Source of the DNA: Planctomycetota bacterium | GTDB taxonomy: Bacteria; Planctomycetota; GCA-002687715; DRQF01 | Direction: 5' to 3' | DNA: 6,695 nucleotides | Assembly (NCBI GenBank): GCA_015485455.1 | Contig: WFTN01000133.1 | Coordinates: 1 to 6,695 of the forward strand | Shown: positions 1 through 5,407 of the stretch, piece after piece | Numbering within the stretch: position 1 is the stretch's first letter | Layout of the letters: each line of letters opens with the position of its first letter | The notes under the pieces: generated by a model | Told to the model about the DNA's origin: nothing | The model's input: only the letters and a program-made list of their open reading frames with translations | Databases searched by the model: none | Program-made: the position numbers and the translations under genes

Positions 1-8
1 GGGAGAAG

Positions 9-3000
9 ATGATTTTCTGGTTGATCATGGTCGTCATGCTGCTCATCGTGATCGATCACTTTGGCGGTCAGGAGATTGCAAGTTCTGAAGCGCAGACAAC
101 CAAGAAAACTGACGTGTCCGGCGATGAAGATGATTGGGATGCGGTTGGCAATCACTTGGTTCAGCATTTAGAATGGACAACCTGGGTTGATACATTTATT
201 TGCCTTGTTTTGCTCTGGGACTTTCTCGTTCGTTTGGTCTTGAGTCCAGCGCGGCTCAAGTACTTCAAACGTCATTTTATCACGGAGTTCTTGCCATCCC
301 TCCCTTTCGGGCTCTTGCAAGGAATCATGGCCGTGGACAATTTGCGCTTTGTGCGCACCGCGCGATTGGTGCGGGTGGCTCGATTCTTACGTGTCTTGCG
401 TCCTTTGATTCGCGTGTCCAGGCTTTTTCTCTTCTTGGCCCGTGCTGCCGATCGTCTGGTTGAAAGAAACTCCTGGTTCCTCAATCAAAACATCGTTTTC
501 TCCACGGAGTCCGAGCAGTCCGAGGCGGCTCCTACTTTGCTGAGTCGAGCTCGAAATATTGACTCTTGGATTTCCCAGAAGACTTCAGCGGTCATGAGTC
601 ATCTCAAGGTGGGGGCTCAGGTCGAAGGGGCCGAGTGGCGCATGGGGCTGATCGAAGCAGAATTCGCTTTTCATGATGGGGGTGTGAGAGCCGCCAGTGT
701 CAAGCGTCGCCATAGTGATGACTTGGTTAAGGACTTAGACGTTGATGTGGTGGTCGAGAGTTTGCGGGGTTTGGATGATAATCAAGTCGCTGAAATTGTT
801 GGCGTCGATATTGCTCGCCAGCTCACCGCTTCTTTGAGTTTCTTCCGCTTGCCAGTTTTGAGGCGATTTGCCTTTGCCCGATTCTTGGTCGGGCCCACTG
901 GAGCCCCTGATCCTCTTTGGACCACAGCTCGTCTCGGACGGTTGGCCGGCGACCTTTTGGCCCTCGTCGCCCGGTTGATTCATTGGTTCTCCGATCTCTA
1001 TGGCACAATCACGGGGGCCCAGTTCTTGGACCGTGTTGGTATGCAACTGGTGAAGGCGACGATTCGTCCAGCAAAGCGCTTGGTGATGTTTGTTGTCGCG
1101 ATTTTCTTTATTCTGGGGTTGGTCTGGCTGACTCAAGTCCCAGAACTGATGTCGAGTGCCGATTCACTTTATGGCCTGCTGATTGGGCCTGTCTCTATTC
1201 TTGGACTTGTCTGTTTCATCCCCTTGGGTTTCGGAATTTGGTTGCGACGCATCGCTGGACAAGCCGTAGACTTCTTCGACCGGGTCTCGGAAGCTCAGTT
1301 CTTTGCCCTCACCGAAATCGTTAAGGAAAAGAACACAGTACGGGATGTGGGTTTCTTGGTGGATCGAGTCTTGCTTCCAGAGCATATGCTCTTGGCGGAT
1401 GACGAATCGGAATCAGCTCAAAATGAAGCCCGAAGGCTCTTGACCTCCGCTTGTCTGAAAGATGGTCAGTTTGACCCTGAAGAAGTGCCACTTCCCTGGT
1501 CCATGTGTGACGCCATGATGCTCTACTATCGTGACTTCATCGATGGCGCCTACTTTCACAAAAATGACACCAAGATCGCTAACATCTTGGTGGGCAACCT
1601 GACCTTGGAGAATATTCGCCGCAATCGTCTTAACTTTGATGCGAAAAGCATGAGACGGTTGGAGGCCCTTGATATTGGCCGCAATAAAGGTGGTTTCATT
1701 GGGCCGCGCGTTTGGTTCAACTTCATCACTCATAGCGTGGCCCAGCATACGGCTCGCTTGCTCATTGAGTACAATCAAAATTGTATCCCTGTGGCTGAGT
1801 ACCCCGCAGCCCATGCCGAAGATCGGCGCATTTTTGATGCTTGGTTGGCTCGTCGCCAGAGAATTTCAAAGGCACGCCAGCGCAACGAACTCTTGACTGC
1901 TGATGAAGTCAAGAGCGTGGATAGCGGCGGCGGAACTCTGATCTACCGGACAACAGAGTTCAATGCCCTTAACTTCCTGACTAAAGAAGAAAATCGTGAT
2001 CAAGCGGTTCGCGAACGGTTTGGCGATCAGGTCGCAGACCTACTCGACGAAGACCGCGTCAATTTGATTCGCGACATCTTCGGTACTTTTCCTATGCATG
2101 AACTGCCTAAGGAAAAGCGCACGTTTAACCCCTACCGATTCTATCGCCGTTATCTGGCTCGCGGGCGTGTCTTCGTTTTTCCGTTGATTTCTGTTTGGCT
2201 GGTGATGAAGGGGGTGCGTTTCTTTGTTCGTCGAGTCATCGCCATTGTGAAGGATGTTCTCAAACCGAATGATAGGCCGATCAAGGTGAGTGCCGGGCGT
2301 TCTGGTTTTGAGGTTGCAAAGCGAAAGATCTATCGGATGCGACGGCCTGTGGTGATGGAAGCGCTTCGTATTCGGGCGCTTTTCGATTTGGAATACCTGG
2401 GAATTTCGATTCCAGGGACAGAGAGGGAAACGGTTCGTCCCCAGGATTACTTGGTGGAAGACCTACGTTTGCTTGACGCATCTGAACGGGATTGGGAGGA
2501 ATTCCGAGAGATTAAGACGGAACGTGAACAACAGATACGACTTCTTGTTCGCTTTTTACGCGATCGCAGCAAAGCTGGTTCTGACTTGCTTGCGGATGTC
2601 GCCAAAAAGAACCCCAGCCGTATTGGCAAGGAAGCTCAAACCTTGCGGGTTATTGCTACGGCCTTTGTTTGCAATTACGGCGATTCATTCGCCGTTCTGA
2701 ATGCCCTCGATGTTCTTGCTGATCTCTTGGATCGTCTTCCGAAAGAAAAGAAGAAGCGCCGTTGGGCGAAAGCAGCTAAGACATTGGTCAAGGTAAGGGC
2801 CTGCTGGAGTGCTATTGCCCCGCAAGATTGTGGGGAATCGATGCAGGAGATTTTCGCCATCGCTTTAGATGGAGAGCATCGTTCGCTGCGGCATCATCTA
2901 CGCTTATTGAGCCAGATTATTGCCCAAGGAAATGATCCGATGGAATACGTCCACGATGCTTTGGCTGGCGCAGGAGAAAGACCATCCAGTTGGTGCGAGC

Positions 3001-3137
3001 AAACGATAGCTGTTCGCACCGTTCAAAGCTTGGGTATGCTAGACCTGCAGGGGTATGAAGCCATTATTCGAGAATTGGGCGGCTACGAACAGGCAGCAGA
3101 GAAGTTTTCTCACGGGAACAATGGGCGCCGTTTGTAG
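9..3137 (+). CDS. Large membrane protein with N-terminal voltage-sensor-like domain and long uncharacterised C-terminal region
   Basis: The 1042-residue product begins with four hydrophobic segments that look like a voltage-sensor domain: S1 about 2-18, S2 about 58-78 (with D71 and R75), S3 about 88-106 (E93, P96, P99), and S4 about 111-140 with arginines at 113, 116, 119, 122, 125, 128, 131, 135 and 138. A charged stretch of about 210 residues follows, then a clear two-helix membrane hairpin at about 357-376 and 386-411, about 300 further soluble residues, a hydrophobic/basic segment at about 719-747 that may be membrane or amphipathic, and a helical, charged C-terminus. I see no potassium-filter motif (TVGYG-like), and the hairpin is too far from S4 to be the usual S5-S6 pore. 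Voltage sensing is inferred from S4 only; the effector part is unrecognised. The start is unsure: GGGAG lies only three bases before this ATG, and the frame is open to base 3, so translation may begin upstream. It ends at TAG, 39 bases before the stop of the convergent gene. Confidence 0.85.
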   Translation: MIFWLIMVVMLLIVIDHFGGQEIASSEAQTTKKTDVSGDEDDWDAVGNHLVQHLEWTTWVDTFICLVLLWDFLVRLVLSPARLKYFKRHFITEFLPSLPFGLLQGIMAVDNLRFVRTARLVRVARFLRVLRPLIRVSRLFLFLARAADRLVERNSWFLNQNIVFSTESEQSEAAPTLLSRARNIDSWISQKTSAVMSHLKVGAQVEGAEWRMGLIEAEFAFHDGGVRAASVKRRHSDDLVKDLDVDVVVESLRGLDDNQVAEIVGVDIARQLTASLSFFRLPVLRRFAFARFLVGPTGAPDPLWTTARLGRLAGDLLALVARLIHWFSDLYGTITGAQFLDRVGMQLVKATIRPAKRLVMFVVAIFFILGLVWLTQVPELMSSADSLYGLLIGPVSILGLVCFIPLGFGIWLRRIAGQAVDFFDRVSEAQFFALTEIVKEKNTVRDVGFLVDRVLLPEHMLLADDESESAQNEARRLLTSACLKDGQFDPEEVPLPWSMCDAMMLYYRDFIDGAYFHKNDTKIANILVGNLTLENIRRNRLNFDAKSMRRLEALDIGRNKGGFIGPRVWFNFITHSVAQHTARLLIEYNQNCIPVAEYPAAHAEDRRIFDAWLARRQRISKARQRNELLTADEVKSVDSGGGTLIYRTTEFNALNFLTKEENRDQAVRERFGDQVADLLDEDRVNLIRDIFGTFPMHELPKEKRTFNPYRFYRRYLARGRVFVFPLISVWLVMKGVRFFVRRVIAIVKDVLKPNDRPIKVSAGRSGFEVAKRKIYRMRRPVVMEALRIRALFDLEYLGISIPGTERETVRPQDYLVEDLRLLDASERDWEEFREIKTEREQQIRLLVRFLRDRSKAGSDLLADVAKKNPSRIGKEAQTLRVIATAFVCNYGDSFAVLNALDVLADLLDRLPKEKKKRRWAKAAKTLVKVRACWSAIAPQDCGESMQEIFAIALDGEHRSLRHHLRLLSQIIAQGNDPMEYVHDALAGAGERPSSWCEQTIAVRTVQSLGMLDLQGYEAIIRELGGYEQAAEKFSHGNNGRRL
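345..422 (+). other. S4-like voltage-sensing helix (nine arginines)
   Basis: These codons encode residues 113-138 of the large membrane protein. Seven arginines (113 to 131) fall at exactly every third position with hydrophobic or small residues between them. After P132 the series continues with R135 and R138. This is the hallmark spacing of S4 helices in voltage-gated channels, voltage-sensing phosphatases and Hv1 proton channels. The preceding segments have plausible S2 and S3 acidic partners (D71, E93). Membrane insertion and voltage response are inferred, not shown. Confidence 0.75.
2396..2416. repeat. Short inverted repeat inside the large membrane-protein gene
   Basis: CCTGGGAAT at 2396-2404 and ATTCCAGG at 2409-2416 are complementary except for one bulged G, and enclose a TTCG loop. 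In the coding frame it encodes about YLGISIPG. It could form an RNA hairpin, but a chance coding palindrome is equally likely, and no U-tract follows, so it is not a terminator. Confidence 0.35.
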
Positions 3138-3176
3138 GAGCTGGCTTCACGTCCAAGTTTTGGGGACTGGCAAGTG

Positions 3177-3563
3177 TCAGCGGGTGCTGACAACTTTCTG
3201 GAGAGCCGATTCTAAGCGGGAGATGTTCTTAGCCAGGGCGAAGGGGTCGATGGGCATGGCAAACACACTGAAGATGCTGTGCTCTAGCTTGAATCGATTG
3301 AAGCGGTCCTTGAGGGATCTGTCGACCAACCCCAAGATCTCAATTTTTTTGTCGATGTCTCGGATCTTGTCCACCAAGCCTCCCCCTGTATCGTCGCCCT
3401 TGTTGAGCTCTAAGACCAGAGCATCGTAGTCCCCAGTGGCGACCATTTCACAGGCCCGATGGGGGGGGATGCGATAGGAAGTCATATCTGGAAACTGCTT
3501 GAACGCCGTGGCGACAACGTCGCTCAAGATAGGATCGTGCAGTGAGATGAGAACGCGAATCAT
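3177..3563 (-). CDS. Stand-alone receiver-like (pseudo-receiver) domain protein
   Basis: The 128-residue product has the pattern and length of a single response-regulator receiver domain with no output domain: beta-1 at residues 2-8 (IRVLISL), a DALVLEL strand at 47-53, and a final strand and helix FAMPIDPFALAKNI at 101-114. Aligned by eye with CheY-like receivers, the acidic pair is L8/H9, the phosphorylated Asp is E52, the conserved Thr/Ser is V80 and the conserved Lys is M103. Normal aspartyl phosphorylation is therefore unlikely. The protein may act constitutively, as a binding adaptor, or by a different signal. I chose the ATG at 3563 rather than the in-frame TTG at 3581 because a GGAGG lies 11 bases before the ATG and inside the longer reading. 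The gene is convergent with the large membrane-protein gene and divergent from the RNase HII-like gene. Its sequence contains a run of eight C at codons 32-35. The receiver assignment rests on pattern, not on a search. Confidence 0.75.
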   Translation of the reverse strand: MIRVLISLHDPILSDVVATAFKQFPDMTSYRIPPHRACEMVATGDYDALVLELNKGDDTGGGLVDKIRDIDKKIEILGLVDRSLKDRFNRFKLEHSIFSVFAMPIDPFALAKNISRLESALQKVVSTR

Positions 3564-3571
3564 AGTGCTAC

Positions 3572-3600
3572 TTGCCTCCAAGCTTTCATTTGGTTCTTAT
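3572..3600 (+). promoter_or_regulatory. Weak candidate promoter for the RNase HII-like gene
   Basis: TTGCCT (3572-3577) and TCTTAT (3595-3600) are 17 bases apart, each four of six to consensus. The start of transcription would fall near 3607, inside the GGGAG (3606-3610) that is the best ribosome binding site for the GTG at 3621. Either the leader is extremely short or the real promoter lies further upstream, within the receiver-like gene. Confidence 0.2.
3575..3579 (-). promoter_or_regulatory. Ribosome binding site deciding the receiver-like start
   Basis: The minus strand reads GGAGG here, 11 bases before the ATG at 3563. The spacing is slightly long but the match is strong. The site would be inside the coding sequence if the TTG at 3581 were the start, which argues for the ATG. 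Confidence 0.6.
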
Positions 3601-3625
3601 CGGCTGGGAGCACCCTTATTGTGAA
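3596..3625 (-). promoter_or_regulatory. Candidate sigma-70-like promoter for the receiver-like gene
   Basis: On the minus strand TTCACA (3625-3620, five of six to TTGACA) is followed after 18 bases by GATAAG (3601-3596, four of six to TATAAT). Transcription would start near 3589, giving a leader of about 26 bases that retains the GGAGG site. The -35 element overlaps the GTG start of the divergent RNase HII-like gene. The match was found by eye and is moderate only. Confidence 0.35.
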
Positions 3626-4553
3626 GTCGTCGATCTTAACTCATGGAATAGATGAAGCGGGCTATGGGCCTCTTCTGGGGCCTTTGGTTCTGGGGCGGGC
3701 TGATTTTGACGTGGAGCCAGGGGCATTGCGCCTACCCATTCGGCCAGCCAAACTCGTCCAAATCGGTGATTCAAAACAGCTTTTGGCCCGAAAAGATGGT
3801 TTTGCTCGGCTGGAAGCTGGGGTCTTGGGAATTTATGCTTCGATCTACGGGGCTCCTCCCCCCACGATCGCCGATTGGCTTAGTTTGGACAAAGCTTGGG
3901 AAGCCACAGCCAAGAAAGCTCCTCTTCCCTGGTATCGCGACTTGGACACGGCTTTGCCCTTGGTGGCTGAACCGGATGATGTGACCTTGGCTTGGGAGGA
4001 GGTCGAGAAAAATCTGGTTCTCCGGGGGGGCGTCATTACAGGTTTGGGTCTTCGGGTTACCGACGAAGTGACCCTCAATCGGATCTGGCGGGTTTCGGAG
4101 AACAAGCACGATTCTCTGTTTACGCAAGTAGCGGAGCTCATGGAGGAGGTCCTATCTCCAGCGGAGAATCGGATTATTCAAGTGGATAAATTGGGGGGGC
4201 GTAGTCACTATGAGTCTAAGCTGGTAGGTGCCTTTCCTTTTGTGCCCATTGAAATCCTTGAAGAATCCCGGTCGGACAGCCGCTATCGCATGGAACCGGA
4301 TAGCGGGCCATTTGAAGTTTCTTTTCACGTGAAGGGTGATGATCGCTTTCCAGCTATAGGGCTGGCATCCATGATTGCTAAATATACGCGAGAAGTGTTC
4401 ATGGCCATTTTTAATGATTATTGGCAGCAACGAGCCCCAGGGATTGCTCCTACCGCCGGGTACTATCAAGACGGCATGCGTTTCGTCGCTGAATTATCGC
4501 GAAAGCGGGTTTTTAAGTCCGGTGAGAAGGCTCTCTTGATGCGCGAGCGTTGA
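3621..4553 (+). CDS. RNase HII-family nuclease, enlarged variant with altered GRG motif
   Basis: RNase HII hydrolyses the RNA strand of RNA-DNA hybrids and nicks at single ribonucleotides in DNA. The N-terminus, GIDEAGYGPLLGPLV at residues 9-23, matches the family's first motif with catalytic D11 and E12. DSKQL at 50-54 matches the DSKKL motif. D189 (QVDKLGG) and D240 (HVKGDDR), followed by ASMIAKYTRE at 249-258, supply the third and fourth acidic residues and the alpha-helical signature. GYYQDGMRF at 280-288 resembles the GYPT segment whose Tyr contacts the junction. Oddities: the family's GRG (GKG in RNase HIII) is GYG at 14-16; 51 residues separate D189 from D240, against 18 by my recollection of E. 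coli RnhB; and the total of 310 residues is about 110 longer. The start is GTG with GGGAG ten bases upstream; no other in-frame start precedes the catalytic motif. Family membership is secure; substrate is not, so I give no gene symbol. Confidence 0.88.
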   Translation: MKSSILTHGIDEAGYGPLLGPLVLGRADFDVEPGALRLPIRPAKLVQIGDSKQLLARKDGFARLEAGVLGIYASIYGAPPPTIADWLSLDKAWEATAKKAPLPWYRDLDTALPLVAEPDDVTLAWEEVEKNLVLRGGVITGLGLRVTDEVTLNRIWRVSENKHDSLFTQVAELMEEVLSPAENRIIQVDKLGGRSHYESKLVGAFPFVPIEILEESRSDSRYRMEPDSGPFEVSFHVKGDDRFPAIGLASMIAKYTREVFMAIFNDYWQQRAPGIAPTAGYYQDGMRFVAELSRKRVFKSGEKALLMRER

Positions 4554-4616
4554 GGAAGGCTATTCTCTGCATTCTCCTTGAGTCTTGGCTGGCCATGCTC
4601 CAGTAGATATGGCGAT

Positions 4617-4645
4617 TTGTTGCCCAAGGATAGCTTCCGTATAAT
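4617..4645 (+). promoter_or_regulatory. Promoter upstream of the HAD-oxidoreductase operon
   Basis: A perfect TATAAT lies at 4640-4645, with TTGTTG at 4617-4622 exactly 17 bases upstream (the TTG half matches the -35 consensus). Transcription would begin near 4652, leaving a leader of about 90 bases before the ATG at 4742. It is the best promoter-like match I see in the window and sits in the only sizeable gap on this strand. Confidence 0.55.
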
Positions 4646-4666
4646 CTCATTGTCGCCGTTGAGCCC

Positions 4667-4726
4667 CATGTGACCAGATTTTTGCCCCTGGGTTTTTATG
4701 AATCCTGTTACTTGGCATGTCACCAG
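4667..4726 (+). repeat. Pair of near-identical 11-base direct repeats in the leader
   Basis: CATGTGACCAG (4667-4677) and CATGTCACCAG (4716-4726) differ at one base and start 49 bases apart, between the promoter candidate and the HAD gene start. They could be regulator half-sites or simple coincidence. Confidence 0.25.
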
Positions 4727-4741
4727 TCCTGATGAGTTCTT

Positions 4742-5407
4742 ATGAAATTCTCTACAGTAATCTTCGATATGGATGGTGTCTTGATTGACTCTGAGCCCAT
4801 TCATTTGGACGCGGCCAATGAAGTCTTGGGGGGAGAAGGCGCTCATCTCACTGAGGAAGAAAACGCGGTCTATCTTGGTTGCAACGAGCAACGCTATTGG
4901 ACGGCCTTGGCTGAGCGCTTCGATCTTTCCCATGAAGTAGCCCACTACATTGATTTTCGTCATCAGGTTTTGGTGCGGATGTTGAAGGATAAACTCCCAA
5001 TTTCTCCGGGTGTTGTTGACCTCTTGCGACGGCTGAAATCTGGGGGCTGGAAGCTTGCTTTAGCTTCGAGTTCTGAACGCGGATTGATCGACTATGTGGT
5101 CGATAAGGGGGGCATGGCTGGGATTTTCGATGTCATTGCTTCGGGTGATGAGGTGGCGAACTCGAAACCTGACCCTGAAATCTTCTTGCTTGCAGCTCAG
5201 CGATTGAATTCTGAGCCTGAAGCATGTGTGGTGTTTGAAGATTCTGCTCATGGTATTCAAGCGGCGATCGGAGCTCAGATGAGATGCATACGTGTTGAAA
5301 CTAAGTCGACTCAGGGATTGAAGTTTCCCGACGTCTTTGCCTCCATTTCGTCTTTCGTTGATTTAGATGTGGACGCTCTTCTCAATCTTGAAAGGAAGAA
5401 CTCGTGA
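4742..5407 (+). CDS. HAD-superfamily hydrolase, beta-phosphoglucomutase-like
   Basis: The 221-residue product has the four HAD motifs: FDMDGVLIDSE at 8-18 with nucleophile D9 and acid/base D11; ASSS at 108-111; K142 in NSKPDPEIF; and FEDSAHGIQAA at 165-175 with the metal-binding E166/D167. The helical cap lies between motif I and about residue 88, as in subfamily IA enzymes, and the length is typical of beta-phosphoglucomutases and sugar-phosphate phosphatases. It is cytosolic, with no signal peptide. The substrate cannot be read from the sequence: a phosphosugar is likely from the family, and the tight coupling to the following oxidoreductase supports a sugar pathway. The ATG is the natural start because motif I begins at residue 8; the ribosome binding site before it is weak (GATGAG). 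Its TGA overlaps the next gene's GTG. Confidence 0.9.
   Translation: MKFSTVIFDMDGVLIDSEPIHLDAANEVLGGEGAHLTEEENAVYLGCNEQRYWTALAERFDLSHEVAHYIDFRHQVLVRMLKDKLPISPGVVDLLRRLKSGGWKLALASSSERGLIDYVVDKGGMAGIFDVIASGDEVANSKPDPEIFLLAAQRLNSEPEACVVFEDSAHGIQAAIGAQMRCIRVETKSTQGLKFPDVFASISSFVDLDVDALLNLERKNS
5392..5398 (+). promoter_or_regulatory. Ribosome binding site for the FAD oxidoreductase
   Basis: AAGGAAG within the last codons of the HAD gene precedes the GTG at 5404 by about five to seven bases. It supports this GTG as the start and indicates translational coupling through the GTGA overlap. Confidence 0.65.

Noticed and set aside
1077..1242. S5-S6 ion-conducting pore at the two-helix hairpin of the large protein
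   Set aside because: No selectivity-filter motif lies between the helices, the loop is only about ten residues, and the hairpin is more than 200 residues away from S4.
917..1324. 135-codon plus-strand open frame inside the large membrane-protein gene
   Set aside because: It is an alternative frame of a long continuous gene, with low-complexity composition and no supporting start signal.
3138..3176. Possible bidirectional terminator between the convergent genes
   Set aside because: Only a four-base GTCC/GGAC stem can be drawn and there is no U-tract on either strand.
3055..3429. 124-codon plus-strand open frame over the end of the large gene and the receiver-like gene
   Set aside because: It is antisense to the receiver-like gene, whose translation has a coherent fold pattern and a good ribosome binding site; this one is rich in Ser/Arg/Lys with no domain.
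3563..3581. TTG start for the receiver-like gene, adding six residues
   Set aside because: The GGAGG site would then be inside the coding sequence, and the receiver beta-1 strand starts directly after the ATG.
4554..4600. Possible terminator after the RNase HII-like gene
   Set aside because: The best pairing is AAGG with CCTT, four bases around a 16-base loop and without a following T-run.
4466..4963. 165-codon minus-strand open frame spanning the gap between the RNase and HAD genes
   Set aside because: Its ends lie antisense to two well-supported genes, the translation shows no recognisable domain, and the plus-strand promoter and HAD start sit inside it.
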